Assembly (NCBI GenBank): GCA_943369755.1
Contig: CALROG020000004.1
Span: 62,001 to 126,000, forward strand
Direction of reading: 5' to 3'
Length of the DNA: 64,000 bases
DNA from: CALROG01 sp943369755
GTDB taxonomy: Bacteria > Pseudomonadota > Gammaproteobacteria > Burkholderiales > Burkholderiaceae_C
Shown here: positions 18,212-28,149 of the stretch, piece by piece
Layout of the letters: every line of letters starts with the position of its first letter
Position numbering within the stretch: the stretch's first letter is position 1
The notes under the pieces: generated by a model
Told to the model about the DNA's origin: nothing
The model's database searches: none
What the model saw: the letters and a program-made list of their open reading frames with translations, nothing else
Translations under genes and position numbers: made by a program

Positions 18212-18901
18212 TCAGGCCGCCGGAGCGGCCGCCCTGGCGCTTCGGCTGGTCAGCCACTTGCCGGTGGCCACCACCAGTACCGCACCAATGGCGGGGGCAA
18301 TCATGTGCAGCGTGTGTTGCTTGGTCGCCCAGCCGATGATGGCCGGGTCAGAGAAGGCCATTTCACCGGCGACCCAGCCCAGCAGGCCGGCACCCAGGGT
18401 GATGATGATGGGGAAGCGGCCCATGATTTTCAGCAGCACGGCGCTGCCAAAGATGATCAGCGGGATGCTGATGATGAGGCCGACGACGAGCAGAACCACA
18501 TTGCCCTTGGCCGCAGCGGCGACGCCGATGACGTTGTCAAGGCTCATCACCAGGTCGGCGACCACGATGGTCTTGATCGCCGCGCTAAGGCTGGAATGAC
18601 CTTCCAGATTTTCCTCGCCGTCGTCGCTCTTGAGCAGACCAACGCCGATCCACAGCAGTGCTGCAGCACCAATCAGCTTGAGGTAGGGCAGGTCCAGCAA
18701 CATCACCGCAAAGAATGTCAATACCACCCGCAGCACGATGGCCCCGACGCTGCCGAACAAAATGGCCTTCTTCTGCTGCGCTGGCGGTAGCGAACGGCAG
18801 GCCAGGGCTATGACGACTGCGTTGTCGCCGCTCAGTACGATGTTGATCAGAACGATCTGGGACAAGGCAATCCAGAATTCCGCACTGGCAAATTCAAGCA
18901 T
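18212..18901 (-). CDS. TerC/YjbE family integral membrane protein
   Basis: This 229-residue protein has about seven hydrophobic helices and the two aspartate-containing motifs of the TerC fold: LSGDNAVVIALA (about 23-34) and MSLDNVIGVAAAA (about 119-131). The subgroup resembles YjbE, linked in other bacteria to manganese export or metalation of secreted proteins. AGGAG lies just before the ATG. I looked for a yybP-ykoY manganese riboswitch in the ~110-bp upstream gap and did not find its conserved core. Confidence 0.9.
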   Translation of the reverse strand: MLEFASAEFWIALSQIVLINIVLSGDNAVVIALACRSLPPAQQKKAILFGSVGAIVLRVVLTFFAVMLLDLPYLKLIGAAALLWIGVGLLKSDDGEENLEGHSSLSAAIKTIVVADLVMSLDNVIGVAAAAKGNVVLLVVGLIISIPLIIFGSAVLLKIMGRFPIIITLGAGLLGWVAGEMAFSDPAIIGWATKQHTLHMIAPAIGAVLVVATGKWLTSRSARAAAPAA

Positions 18902-19013
18902 GAAGTCTCCTCGGGTAGGGGGTGCAGCGAGGTGCGCACCGACCCAACCGAGCTTAGAAAGCCCATCTGTCCTCAGCCTGCCGCCGAGCTGTCAGGCAGT
19001 TGTCTGCAAGCTG

Positions 19014-20435
19014 TCAGCCGGCTGACGCAGCATCGGGCTCAGCCTGCGCGCTCAACGGGAAAAACACGCTGAAACGGTTGCCTACGCCGTCGCCGTCGTC
19101 TTCAAGCACGATGCGGGCACCGTGCAACGAGGCGATTTCACTGACGATGGCCAGGCCCAGCCCGCTGCCGTCAGTCTGGGTGCCCAGCAGGCGGTGAAAG
19201 CGCTCAAAAATCCGGGAGCGTTCTTCCACCGGGATATGCGGGCCGTCATCGCCAACAGACAGCCTGGCCTGGCGAGCGTCAACACCGACTTGCACCGTGA
19301 CCCGGCCGGCGCGGCGGCTGTAGCGAATCGCGTTGTCCACCAGGTTGTTGATCAGCTCGCGCAACCGGTCGGCGTCGGCGTCGATCATCAACGGTGTCTC
19401 TTGCCCCTCAAAGCCAAGGTCAATTTCGGACTTGATTGCCAGCGGAACCCATTCCATGGTGGTGGCCATCGCGAGAGAGCGCAAGTCAGTGGGTTCACGT
19501 TGCACCGCCCGTGCTGCCGCAGGTTCATTGCGCGCCAGTGAAAGCAGTTGCTGGACCAAACGCGACAGCCGGTCAGCGCCGACATAGAGTTGCGCCATCG
19601 AATGCTTCAGGCGCTGCGGGTCTGATTCCCTGAGCGCCACTTCAATTTGCGCCTTCAGCCCGCTCACGGGAGTCTTGAGCTGGTGTGCCGCGTCCGCGAC
19701 AAACCGGCTTTGGTAGTCAAGGACCTTGCCCAGCCTGAGCATCAGGTGGTTGACCTCCTCGACCAGCGGGCGCACTTCACCGGGAACGTCATGCGCGTCG
19801 ACGGGGCTCAAATCCAGGTGAGAACGGTTGGACACTGCGCGCTGGAGCCGGCGTAGCGGCGCAAGGCCGCGCGACACCCCCACGTAGACGGCAACGGTGG
19901 CCATCAGGATCAGCATAAGCTGGGGCACCACAGACTGCACCAGAATGTCGCGCGCCAGCTGGTCGCGCTTGTTCATGGTTTCGGCCACCTGAACCAACAC
20001 CATGCGACTGCCGGAAGCGCCCACTACGGTTGCCCACCACTCCAACACCCTTACCGTCTGGCCATGCAAGGTGGCGTTGCGGTAGACCGGTGGTGCGCCC
20101 TTGCGCGGCGCGGCTTCGGTTGGCGTGAATGCCGGGTCCCCGCCCAGCACCTGGCCATTTTCTGCGGTCAGCCTGAAGAACACCTGGTCATCCGGATCGT
20201 TGAGCAGCACCCGTTCGGCGGCCGGGGCGAGTTCCAGCCGGGGCGTGTCCGTCCCTGGCTGCACATGCTGCATGATCTCGCGCGCAATCTCGTTCAGTGA
20301 CCGGTCGTGCGCGAGGTCGGCCAGTTTGCGCGAAGACAGGTAGGTGAAGCCGGTATCCAGCACCAGCAGAGACAGCAGTGGCACCAGCAGCCAGCCCAGC
20401 AGGGTGCGCTGCAGTCGTGGCTCATTGGGGTGCAT
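19014..20435 (-). CDS. Two-component sensor histidine kinase, TctE/QseC-like
   Basis: The protein has 473 residues. A first membrane helix (about 13-29) and second (about 168-190) enclose a ~140-residue periplasmic sensor region. A HAMP-like segment follows, then the H-box ADAAHQLKTPVSGL with H251, an N-box NNLVDNAIRYS and a G-box GSGLGLAIV. I chose the start MHPNEPRLQR at 20435, which overlaps the regulator gene's 3' end by 14 nt. Tricarboxylate sensing is known for TctE, but the ligand here cannot be inferred. Confidence 0.9.
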   Translation of the reverse strand: MHPNEPRLQRTLLGWLLVPLLSLLVLDTGFTYLSSRKLADLAHDRSLNEIAREIMQHVQPGTDTPRLELAPAAERVLLNDPDDQVFFRLTAENGQVLGGDPAFTPTEAAPRKGAPPVYRNATLHGQTVRVLEWWATVVGASGSRMVLVQVAETMNKRDQLARDILVQSVVPQLMLILMATVAVYVGVSRGLAPLRRLQRAVSNRSHLDLSPVDAHDVPGEVRPLVEEVNHLMLRLGKVLDYQSRFVADAAHQLKTPVSGLKAQIEVALRESDPQRLKHSMAQLYVGADRLSRLVQQLLSLARNEPAAARAVQREPTDLRSLAMATTMEWVPLAIKSEIDLGFEGQETPLMIDADADRLRELINNLVDNAIRYSRRAGRVTVQVGVDARQARLSVGDDGPHIPVEERSRIFERFHRLLGTQTDGSGLGLAIVSEIASLHGARIVLEDDGDGVGNRFSVFFPLSAQAEPDAASAG

Positions 20436-21096
20436 TGGCCCGCTCCATGAGGTAGCCCATGCCGCGCACCGTCCGGATCTCGCAGCCCACCGGCTCAAGT
20501 TTGCGCCGCAGCCGGTAGACGTGAACCTCAATCGCGTTGTCACCGACCTCATCGCCCCAGCCGTAGAGATGATTGACTAGGTGTTCCTTGCTGACAACGC
20601 GACCCTGGCGCAGCAGCAGCAGTTCCAGCAGGGCCAGTTCGCGCGGAGACAGCTCAAGCGGGCGGCCGTTGTGATGGACGCGCCGGCCAATGGTGTCAAA
20701 GGTCAACCCGCCGAACTCCAGTAGCGGGGTGACGCCAGCACCCCGGCGCAATAGCGCGCGTACCCGTGCCTCGAGTTCGGGCAGATCAAATGGCTTGGCC
20801 AGGTAGTCGTCGGCACCCAGATCCAGCCCCCGGACCCGGTCTTCCAGGGTGTCGAAGGCGGTCAGCATCAACACTGGCATGACGCTGCGGCGGCTGCGCA
20901 GGCGGCGCAGCACCTCCAGACCGTCCAGCCCGGGCAACCCGATGTCCAGGACGGCGAGGTCGTAGCTGTGCATGGTCAAGGCGTTGTCGGCTTGCTCGCC
21001 GGTGTCTACCGTGTCCACCGCGTAGGCAGACTGCACCAGCGCGCGGCCAATGGCGTCGGCCAGCAACTTGTCATCCTCGACCAGCAGGATCCGCAT
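20422..21096 (-). CDS. OmpR-family response regulator, TctD-like
   Basis: This 224-residue protein has a receiver domain with acidic pocket EDD (about 7-9), phospho-acceptor D51 in AVLDIGLPG and K in DYLAKPF (about 101). The C-terminal winged-helix DNA-binding domain (about 128-220) includes LSPRELALLELLLLRQGRVV and YRLRRKLEPVGCEIRTVRGMGY. It is translated just upstream of its cognate kinase on the same transcript. Targets are not visible; ppc lies next upstream on the same strand. Confidence 0.93.
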   Translation of the reverse strand: MRILLVEDDKLLADAIGRALVQSAYAVDTVDTGEQADNALTMHSYDLAVLDIGLPGLDGLEVLRRLRSRRSVMPVLMLTAFDTLEDRVRGLDLGADDYLAKPFDLPELEARVRALLRRGAGVTPLLEFGGLTFDTIGRRVHHNGRPLELSPRELALLELLLLRQGRVVSKEHLVNHLYGWGDEVGDNAIEVHVYRLRRKLEPVGCEIRTVRGMGYLMERANAPQ

Positions 21097-21158
21097 CTTC
21101 AGGGCCTTGAACCGTTTGTCCGAACAAGCCCGATGGTAAGGGACGCTCGCGGTCGGCC

Positions 21159-23969
21159 TCAGCCGGTGTTGCGCAGCCCCGCCGCAATGCCGTTGATCGA
21201 GATGTGAATACCGCGTTGCACCCGGTCGTCGGCTTTGCCAGCACGGTAGCGGCGCACCAGCTCGACTTGCAGGTGGTGCAGCGGGTCGATATAGGGGAAG
21301 CGGTGGCGGATTGACCGGGCCAACGCCGCGTTGTGCGCCAGACGGTTCTTTTCACCGGTGATCAGTGTCAGCGCCAGCGCAGTGAGATGCCATTCCGCTT
21401 CAATCGCGGCAAAAATCTTCTTGCGCAACCGTGCATCGGGAACCAGCTCGGCATAGCGGGAGGCCAGCGCCAGGTCGCTCTTGGCCAGCACCATGTCCAT
21501 ATTGGACAACAGCGTTTTGAAGAACGGCCACTGGCGGTACATCTTTTGCAGCAGCGCCAGGCCGTCGCGGCGCGGCTGGCCAGGCGTGGCGTTGAGGAAC
21601 TGGTCAATCGCCGAGCCAAAGCCATACCAGCCCGGCAGCGTCAGGCGGCATTGGCCCCAGCTAAAGCCCCAGGGTATGGCGCGCAGGTCTTCAATACGCT
21701 GGCTGGGCTTGCGCGAGGCCGGCCGCGAGCCAATGTTGAGCTCGGCAATCTCGCGGATTGGGGTGGCCTGGAAAAAGTACTCGGTAAATCCAGGCGTGTC
21801 GTACACCAGCGCGCGGTAGGCCGCCATGCTCGCAACCGACAGCGCTTCAGCGGCTTGCAGGTAGGCCTTGGTGGCCGGCTTGGTGGGCTGCAGCAGCGTG
21901 GCTTCCAGCGTGGCGGCGACCAGGGTTTCCAGGTTACGTCGGCCGATTTCGGGGTTGGCGTATTTGGAGCCAATGACCTCGCCCTGCTCGGTCAGGCGAA
22001 TTTGCCCGCGCACTGTGCCCGGCGGCTGGGCCAGGATGGCCTGATAGCTCGGCCCGCCGCCACGACCCACCGTGCCGCCACGGCCATGGAACATCCGCAA
22101 CTGGATGTTGTGGCTGTTGGCCAGTTGGTCAAACAGGTCCACCAGGTCGATTTCTGCACGGTACAGCTCCCAGTTGCTGGTGAAGATGCCACCGTCCTTG
22201 TTGCTGTCGCTGTAGCCCAGCATGATGTCTTGCTCGGCACCGCTGCGCTGAACCAGCTCGGCAACGCCGGGCAGGGCGTAGAACTCGCGCATGATGGGCG
22301 CGGCATTGCGCAGGTCTTCAATGGTCTCGAACAGTGGCACCACGATCAGGTCGTTAACTGCCCCGCCGTCCAGCGTGCCATGCATCAGGCCCACTTCCTT
22401 TTGCAGCAGCAGCACTTCAAGCAGGTCACTCACCGTTTCTGTGTGGCTGATGATGTAGTGGCGAATGGCTTGCACGCCAAAGCGCTTGCGCATGCGTTTG
22501 GCGCATTCAAATATCGCCATTTCTTTTTGCGCGTGTTCGGAATACTGAGCGCCCATCACGCGCAGCGAGCGGGCGTCATTGAGCAGCCTGATCAGCAGCG
22601 CGCGGCGGGCGTCCTCAGCCAGGCTGGCGTAGTGCGGCTCGACCCGCGCGGCGGCCAGCAACTCGGCCACCACCTGCTCGTGCTGATCCGAGCTTTGGCG
22701 CAGGTCCACAGTGGCCAGGTGAAAACCGAACACCTCGACCGCGCGAATCAGCGGGTGCAGCCGTTGTGCTACCAATGCTGCGCCGTGGTGGGCCAGCAGC
22801 GAGGCCTCAATGGTGCGCAGGTCGGCCAGGAATTCTTCTGCCAGCAGGTAGGCATTTTGCGGCGCGACGGCGTGGCGGGCCGCGTCGCCGCCGGTCAGGT
22901 CTTTCAGGCTGGCAGCCAGCCGGGCGTAGACGCCGGTAAGCGCCCGCCTGTACGGCTCGTCCTGGCGGTGTTCGTTGCTGTCAGGCGAGCGCTGGGCCAG
23001 TGCCTTCATCTCAGGGGTGCAGTCCACCAGCATGGCCGACAGCGACAACTCGCCGCCCAGCCAGTGCACCTCGGTGAGGTAGTGGCGCAGGGCCACCTCG
23101 GCCTGGCGGCCCAGCGCGTATTCCAGTGTCTGGGCACTGACGTTGGGGTTGCCGTCACGGTCACCGCCAATCCACTGGCCCATGCGCAGAAAACTGGCCA
23201 CCGGGTGGTGCCCGAGTTCCCGTTCCAGGTCAGCATAGATTTTCGGGATCTCACGCAGGAAGGTGGACTCGTAGTAGCTCAAGGCGTTTTCGATCTCGTC
23301 GGCCACCGTCAGTTTGGTGAAGCGCAGCAGGCGGGTTTGCCAAAGCTGCAGCACCCGGGCGCGAATTTGCGCCTCGTTGGCCGCAAGCTCGCGGGGGGCC
23401 AGAGCGTCTTTGGGAAGCGCGCGGTCCTTGGTCTCGTCGCGCGTGGTCAGCAGGTTTGCGATGTTGCGCTCGGCGTCCAGGATGCTCTTGCGTTGCACTT
23501 CGGTGGGGTGAGCGGTGAGTACCGGCGACACGTAGGCTGCGGCCAGCGTTTGGGCGATGGTTTTTGGCGCGATGCCGGCCCAGCGCAACCGCGCCAGGGC
23601 TACTTCAATGCTGCCTTCTTGCTGGTCGCCGGCGCGCTCGTGAACGATGCGGCGCCGGATGTGATGGCGGTCTTCCGCCAGGTTGGCCAGGTGACTGAAG
23701 TAGGTAAAGGCGCGAATCACGCTCACGGTCTGGTCGCCGCTCAGGCTCTTGAGCAACTTCTTCAGCGCACGGTCGGCTTCATGGTCGGCGTCGCGGCGAA
23801 ACGCTACTGACAACTTGCGTACCTGCTCCACCAGTTCGTAGGCTTGCACGCCCTCTTGCTCGCGGATCACGTCGCCCAAAATCCGGCCTAGCAGGCGGAT
23901 GTCTTCCACCAGCGGGCGTTCGTTGTCCCTGGCGCGGCGCGAGGGTGTGTCTTTGCCTGGGTTTTCCAC
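21159..23969 (-). CDS. ppc: Phosphoenolpyruvate carboxylase
   Basis: This 936-residue protein has the usual bacterial length. It shows the catalytic-histidine motif [13 protein letters not shown] (about 160-172) and the glycine-rich active-site loop [20 protein letters not shown] (about 600-620). It ends with the conserved RNTG, whose terminal glycine is needed for activity in the family. It carboxylates PEP to oxaloacetate with bicarbonate, refilling the citric-acid cycle. It is divergent from hemC, with 88 bp between starts. Confidence 0.97.
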   Translation of the reverse strand: MENPGKDTPSRRARDNERPLVEDIRLLGRILGDVIREQEGVQAYELVEQVRKLSVAFRRDADHEADRALKKLLKSLSGDQTVSVIRAFTYFSHLANLAEDRHHIRRRIVHERAGDQQEGSIEVALARLRWAGIAPKTIAQTLAAAYVSPVLTAHPTEVQRKSILDAERNIANLLTTRDETKDRALPKDALAPRELAANEAQIRARVLQLWQTRLLRFTKLTVADEIENALSYYESTFLREIPKIYADLERELGHHPVASFLRMGQWIGGDRDGNPNVSAQTLEYALGRQAEVALRHYLTEVHWLGGELSLSAMLVDCTPEMKALAQRSPDSNEHRQDEPYRRALTGVYARLAASLKDLTGGDAARHAVAPQNAYLLAEEFLADLRTIEASLLAHHGAALVAQRLHPLIRAVEVFGFHLATVDLRQSSDQHEQVVAELLAAARVEPHYASLAEDARRALLIRLLNDARSLRVMGAQYSEHAQKEMAIFECAKRMRKRFGVQAIRHYIISHTETVSDLLEVLLLQKEVGLMHGTLDGGAVNDLIVVPLFETIEDLRNAAPIMREFYALPGVAELVQRSGAEQDIMLGYSDSNKDGGIFTSNWELYRAEIDLVDLFDQLANSHNIQLRMFHGRGGTVGRGGGPSYQAILAQPPGTVRGQIRLTEQGEVIGSKYANPEIGRRNLETLVAATLEATLLQPTKPATKAYLQAAEALSVASMAAYRALVYDTPGFTEYFFQATPIREIAELNIGSRPASRKPSQRIEDLRAIPWGFSWGQCRLTLPGWYGFGSAIDQFLNATPGQPRRDGLALLQKMYRQWPFFKTLLSNMDMVLAKSDLALASRYAELVPDARLRKKIFAAIEAEWHLTALALTLITGEKNRLAHNAALARSIRHRFPYIDPLHHLQVELVRRYRAGKADDRVQRGIHISINGIAAGLRNTG

Positions 23970-24057
23970 GGTGTGGCCGTCCTCTATGTGCTTAATTTTT
24001 TGGCAGCGTGCATGCTAGCATCGTCCGCTATCAGATGATTACAAATGGGTTACGACA

Positions 24058-24975
24058 TTGAGCAACATCGTCATCGCCACCCGTGAAAGCCGGTTGGCCC
24101 TGTGGCAGGCCGAACATGTGAAGGCCCTGCTCACGCAGCGTGGGCACCAGGTCACGCTGCTGGGCATGACCACCAAGGGCGACCAGATCCTTGACCGCTC
24201 ACTCAGCAAAGTGGGGGGCAAAGGCCTGTTCGTCAAAGAGCTGGAAGTCGCGCTTGAGGAAGGCCGGGCCGATATCGCGGTGCATTCGCTCAAGGACGTT
24301 CCGATGGAGATTCCAACCGGCTTCGCCCTGGGTTGCGTGATGGAGCGGGAAGACCCGCACGACGCACTGGTCTGCCCCCACTATGCGTCCCTGGCTGATT
24401 TGCCGCAGGGGGCTGTGGTGGGCACCTCAAGCCTGCGCCGGCTGGTGTTGCTGCGGGCCCTGTTTGCCACGCTTGGACGTCCTGACATTGGCATTGCCCC
24501 GTTGCGCGGCAATCTGGACACCCGCTTGCGCAAGCTCGACGAGGGCCAGTACCACGCGATTGTGCTGGCTGCGGCGGGGCTCAAGCGGCTGGGTTTGTCG
24601 CAACGAATTCGCAGTGTGTTCTCAGCCACCGAGATGCTGCCGGCGGCCGGGCAGGGGGCGCTGGGTATTGAGGTGCGCGCTGACCGGGCCGACCTGCTGC
24701 AGGCACTGGCCCCGCTGGCACACCAAAGTAGCTGGCTGGCGGTGGCGGCTGAGCGCGCTGTGAGCCGGGCCATGGGCGGCAGTTGCTCCATGCCGCTGGC
24801 CGCGTTTGCCACCTTTTCGGGCGAATACCTGCAACTCAGTGCGGCCTGGGGCGACCCTGAAGGCAGCGCTGCGCTGGTGCAGGTGCGCGGTGCTGGCGCT
24901 GTGGCCGACCTGGACGCCGCGGCCGCGCTGGGCCGCGACGTGGCAGCACGGCTGCGCGCCGGTGGCGCGCACTGA
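24058..24975 (+). CDS. hemC: Hydroxymethylbilane synthase (porphobilinogen deaminase)
   Basis: This 305-residue protein begins [21 protein letters not shown] with a TTG start. Conserved features include [14 protein letters not shown] (about 81-94), GTSSLRR (about 122), [14 protein letters not shown] and the cofactor-attaching Cys243 in [11 protein letters not shown]. It polymerises four porphobilinogen units into the linear tetrapyrrole for haem synthesis. It heads a hemC-hemD-hemX-hemY operon. The weak TTG start may lower its translation. Confidence 0.97.
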   Translation: MSNIVIATRESRLALWQAEHVKALLTQRGHQVTLLGMTTKGDQILDRSLSKVGGKGLFVKELEVALEEGRADIAVHSLKDVPMEIPTGFALGCVMEREDPHDALVCPHYASLADLPQGAVVGTSSLRRLVLLRALFATLGRPDIGIAPLRGNLDTRLRKLDEGQYHAIVLAAAGLKRLGLSQRIRSVFSATEMLPAAGQGALGIEVRADRADLLQALAPLAHQSSWLAVAAERAVSRAMGGSCSMPLAAFATFSGEYLQLSAAWGDPEGSAALVQVRGAGAVADLDAAAALGRDVAARLRAGGAH

Positions 24976-24988
24976 GCGCTGGCCAGTA

Positions 24989-25771
24989 ATGCAAGTGCTT
25001 GTGACCCGGCCCGCGCGCGAAGCGCAGCAATGGGTGCAGGGCTTGCGCCTGCGCGGGCTTGCGGCCCTGGCCCTGCCACTGATCGAAATCGTCCCGGCCC
25101 GTGACCCGCAGCCTGTGCACAGGGCCTGGAGCCGCCTTGCCGACTACCAGGCCCTGATGTTTGTGAGTGGCAATGCGGTGGACTGCTTTTTTATGGCAAA
25201 TCAGGCTGCAGCCCGCGCGGATATTGTGGGAGCCACTATCAAATTCAGAGCATGGGCGACTGGCCCTGGCACTCGTGAGGCGCTGCGCCAGGCGGGGGTG
25301 GAGGCTGCGCGTATTGATTCGCCGCCTGATGACGCGGGCCAGTTTGACTCCGAGGCGCTTTGGCAAGTGGTGCGAGCCCAGGCCCGCCCTGGCAGCCGCA
25401 TGCTGATCGTGCGAGGCAGCGACGCGGCGGGCCGTTTGGCTGGACGCGACTGGCTCCAGCAACAGCTTCATGCCGCCGGCGCTGCGGTAGACGAGGTAGT
25501 GGCTTACGAGCGCAAACTGCCCGAGTGGCAGGCGGCGCAGCGTGAGCTGGCCATCAACGCCAGCGCAGGCCCCAGTGTCTGGCTGTTCAGCAGCTCTGAA
25601 GCCATCGCCAACCTCGGCCAGCTTTTGCCAGGCCAGTCATGGCAGGCGGCGCGCGCCGTGGCCACCCATCCGCGCATTGCCCAGGCCGCGCGCGAGGCGG
25701 GCTTTGGTGTTGTTTGCGAGTCACGACCGGCCCTGCCCGACGTAGTGGCGTCGATAGAATCCACCGCATGA
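24989..25771 (+). CDS. hemD: Uroporphyrinogen-III synthase
   Basis: This 260-residue protein starts MQVLVTRPAREAQQW, 13 bp after hemC. It has the two-lobed HemD layout: VFSGNAV-like FVSGNAVDCFF (about 56-66), RMLIVRGSDAAGRL (second lobe) and WLFSSSEAIANL near the end. It cyclises hydroxymethylbilane with inversion of ring D. Residues about 71-88 are encoded by an inverted copy of the dispersed repeat (25202-25251), lying between conserved segments. The stop overlaps hemX by 4 nt. Confidence 0.92.
   Translation: MQVLVTRPAREAQQWVQGLRLRGLAALALPLIEIVPARDPQPVHRAWSRLADYQALMFVSGNAVDCFFMANQAAARADIVGATIKFRAWATGPGTREALRQAGVEAARIDSPPDDAGQFDSEALWQVVRAQARPGSRMLIVRGSDAAGRLAGRDWLQQQLHAAGAAVDEVVAYERKLPEWQAAQRELAINASAGPSVWLFSSSEAIANLGQLLPGQSWQAARAVATHPRIAQAAREAGFGVVCESRPALPDVVASIESTA
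25202..25251 (-). repeat. Dispersed repeat, copy C (inside hemD, inverted)
   Basis: Read on the minus strand this copy gives TTTGATAGTGGCT and then GCGGGCTGCAGCCTG. Both stretches match copy A (TTTGATAGTGGCT, GCGGGCTACAGCCTG). The left half of the hairpin is degraded. It is read in frame within hemD. Confidence 0.7.
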
Positions 25772-26802
25772 CGCCTGCCGAGCCAGAGACTTTGCCCGAG
25801 CCGATGCCGGCCCCGGAGCCGGTGGCGGTTTCGCGCCCCATGCTGTTCGGCGTGGCCGCCGTCGCGGTGGTGGCGCTGGTGGCTTGTGCATTGCTTTGGC
25901 AGAAGCTCAGCACCATTCAGGAACATCTGGCGCGTCAGAGCGCCGATGCCGGGAGCCAGTCAATCGAAGCCCGGGCGCTGGCCAGGCAGGCGCAAGACCT
26001 GGCCCGGGAAACTGCGGCTCGACAGGCGGTGACTGACGCCCGCGTCAGCGAGGTCTCCCTTCAGCGCACACAGCTGGAAGAGCTGATGCAAAGCTTGTCG
26101 CGTTCACGCGATGAAAACCTGGTGGTGGACATTGAATCAGCCTTGCGCCTGGCGCAGCAACAGGCCCAGCTGACCGGCAGTGTTGAGCCCCTGCTGGCGG
26201 CCCTGCGTACTGCTGAGCAACGTATCGGCCGCGCCGCCCAGCCGCGCCTTAACCGGCTGCGCGCCGCCGTGTTGCGTGACCTGGATCGCATCAAGTCCGC
26301 GAATGTGACGGACTTGCCGAGCGTGCTGGCCCGACTCGATGAACTGGTGCGCCAAACCGACGAGCTTCCTGTGGCCAACGCGGTGGGCCGGGCGGCGGCG
26401 GCCGCGCCGCGCAAGCCGCCAGCCAGCGAATCCGGCGGCGAATGGTGGCAACGCAGCCTGCTGGTGTTGCGCGACGAGGCCCGGGCCCTGGTGCGCGTCA
26501 GCCGTATCGAACAACCCGAAGCCATGCTGCTGTCGCCAGAGCAAAGTTTCTTCCTGCGCGAGAACCTCAAACTGACGCTGCTCAATGCCCGGCTGGGCCT
26601 GCTGGCCCGCCAGACCGGATCGGCCCGGGCTGATCTGGCCGCTGCCTCGGTGGCGCTCAACAAGTATTTTGACCCCGCCGCACGACGCACCCAGGCCGCC
26701 GCGACGCTGCTGGCGCAAGTCCAAGGTCAGCTCAAGTCGGCTGAATTGCCACGCATCGACGAGACCCTGGCGGCACTGGCCACCGCAGGCGCAGGGCGTT
26801 AG
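25768..26802 (+). CDS. hemX: HemX-like membrane protein (uroporphyrinogen-III C-methyltransferase-like)
   Basis: This 344-residue protein has an acidic, proline-rich cytoplasmic N-terminus (about 1-24), one transmembrane helix (about 25-47) and a long alpha-helical, coiled-coil-prone periplasmic domain rich in Ala, Leu, Gln and Arg. It matches the HemX family by position and layout. Despite the historic methyltransferase name, no SAM-binding motif is seen. It probably acts as a membrane partner for haem-synthesis enzymes. The ATGA overlap with hemD supports coupling. Confidence 0.88.
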   Translation: MTPAEPETLPEPMPAPEPVAVSRPMLFGVAAVAVVALVACALLWQKLSTIQEHLARQSADAGSQSIEARALARQAQDLARETAARQAVTDARVSEVSLQRTQLEELMQSLSRSRDENLVVDIESALRLAQQQAQLTGSVEPLLAALRTAEQRIGRAAQPRLNRLRAAVLRDLDRIKSANVTDLPSVLARLDELVRQTDELPVANAVGRAAAAAPRKPPASESGGEWWQRSLLVLRDEARALVRVSRIEQPEAMLLSPEQSFFLRENLKLTLLNARLGLLARQTGSARADLAAASVALNKYFDPAARRTQAAATLLAQVQGQLKSAELPRIDETLAALATAGAGR

Positions 26803-26816
26803 CGTCAGGCCACCCC

Positions 26817-28082
26817 ATGAAAGCCGCCCTTTGGTTCCTGGCCCTGTTCGGCGTTGCCGTCGCCATCGCACTGTTTGCGGGCAACAACCAGGGTACGGTG
26901 ACCCTGTTCTGGCCGCCGTACCGGGTGGACCTGTCGCTTAACCTGGTGTTGCTGCTGCTGTTCGGCGGCTTTGTGCTGGTGCATGTGGCGCTGCGCGCAC
27001 TGGCCGCGCTGTTCGACCTGCCGCTGCAGGCGCAGCGCTGGCGCACCCAGCAAAAAGAGCGCGCCATGCATGCGGCCTTGCTGGATGCTTTGGCCCAGCT
27101 CAACGCCGGGCGCTTCTTGCGCGCCCGCAAGTCTGCGCAGGCCGTGCTGGCGCAAGAAAAGTCGCTCCAGTCCAGCGACGACCAGCCCAGCTATAGCTCC
27201 CAGATTCGTGCGCTGGCCCACTGGCTGGCGGCTGAAAGTGCACAGGCCCTGCAAGACAAAGCCTCGCGCGACGAACACTTGCGTGGCGCAATTGACCAGG
27301 CCACGACGCGCCCGGTGACTGCTGACGCTCAGGCCGTGCATGAAGGCATGCTGCTGCGCGCTGCCAACTGGGCCTTGCAGGACCGCGAGCCCCAGACCGC
27401 CCTGACCTGGCTGGCCGGGTTGCCGCAGGGGGCCGCACGTCGTACCCTGGCCTTGCGCATCAAGCTCAAAGCGGCGCGCCAGTCGCGCCACAGTGCCGAG
27501 GCGCTGGACACGGCACGCCTGCTGGCAAAGCACCGCGCGTTTTCGCCGATGGCCGCGCAGAGCATCGTGCGCGGCCTGGCGGTGGACATGCTGAATGGGG
27601 CCCACGACAGCACGCAACTTCAGCGCGCCTGGACTTCGCTGGAGCCAGCTGAACGGCAAATGCCCGAACTGGCCGTTCACGCAGCGCAGCGCCTGACCGC
27701 GTTAGGGGGCGACGCCTTTCTGGGGCGTGCCTGGCTGTTGCCGGTGTGGGAACGCCAGGCCGAGCTGGGTGACAGCCTGCGCGTGAAGCTGGTTCGCGCG
27801 CTCGAGGCGGGGCTCGATTCGATTGACGGTGCCTGGCTGGCGCGGATCGAATCTGCCCATCAGCAAAACCCGCGCGACGCCACGCTGGAGTACCTGGCCG
27901 GCATGGCTTGCATGAAGCGCCAGCTCTGGGGCAAAGCCCAGCAAATGCTGACGCATGCGGCGTTGGCGCTGCAAGACATCGGTCTGCACCGAAACGCTTG
28001 TCGGGCGCTGGCCGAGCTGGCCGAGCAGCGGGGCGACGAACCCGCCGCCGCCGACGCCTGGAAGCGCGCCGCCCAGGCTTGA
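26817..28082 (+). CDS. hemY: HemY protein, TPR-containing membrane protein of haem biosynthesis
   Basis: This 421-residue protein has two N-terminal transmembrane helices (about 4-22 and 41-65) flanking TVTLFWPPYRVDLSLNL, the HemY_N signature. A tetratricopeptide-like helical domain fills the rest (about 80-415). The family sits in the inner membrane and is always found with hemX/hemD in proteobacteria; its biochemical role is still unclear. It is the last gene of the operon and is followed by a strong intrinsic terminator. Confidence 0.92.
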   Translation: MKAALWFLALFGVAVAIALFAGNNQGTVTLFWPPYRVDLSLNLVLLLLFGGFVLVHVALRALAALFDLPLQAQRWRTQQKERAMHAALLDALAQLNAGRFLRARKSAQAVLAQEKSLQSSDDQPSYSSQIRALAHWLAAESAQALQDKASRDEHLRGAIDQATTRPVTADAQAVHEGMLLRAANWALQDREPQTALTWLAGLPQGAARRTLALRIKLKAARQSRHSAEALDTARLLAKHRAFSPMAAQSIVRGLAVDMLNGAHDSTQLQRAWTSLEPAERQMPELAVHAAQRLTALGGDAFLGRAWLLPVWERQAELGDSLRVKLVRALEAGLDSIDGAWLARIESAHQQNPRDATLEYLAGMACMKRQLWGKAQQMLTHAALALQDIGLHRNACRALAELAEQRGDEPAAADAWKRAAQA

Positions 28083-28092
28083 CCCGCAGGCC

Positions 28093-28130
28093 AAAAAAAA
28101 GCCGGGCCATTTGCATGGCCCGGCTTTTTT
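28093..28130 (+). terminator. Bidirectional intrinsic terminator between hemY and rne
   Basis: A perfect inverted repeat GCCGGGCCAT (28101-28110), loop TTGC or similar, ATGGCCCGGC (28115-28124), is flanked by A8 on the left and T6 on the right. It therefore works as a Rho-independent terminator for hemY on the plus strand and for rne on the minus strand. Confidence 0.93.
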
Positions 28131-28149
28131 GTTGGTGACAACTGGTTGC

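Noticed and set aside
18902..19013. Possible yybP-ykoY manganese riboswitch before the TerC-family gene
   Set aside because: The conserved core sequences of that riboswitch were not found in the gap.
21333..23810. Very long open frame (over 800 codons) on the plus strand opposite ppc
   Set aside because: It is an antisense shadow caused by GC-biased third positions of ppc; the translation is rich in Gln, Arg, His and Val with no recognisable domain.
27186..27206. AGCTATAGCT palindrome in hemY as a repeat copy
   Set aside because: There is no matching tail on either side; a 10-bp palindrome alone is not enough.
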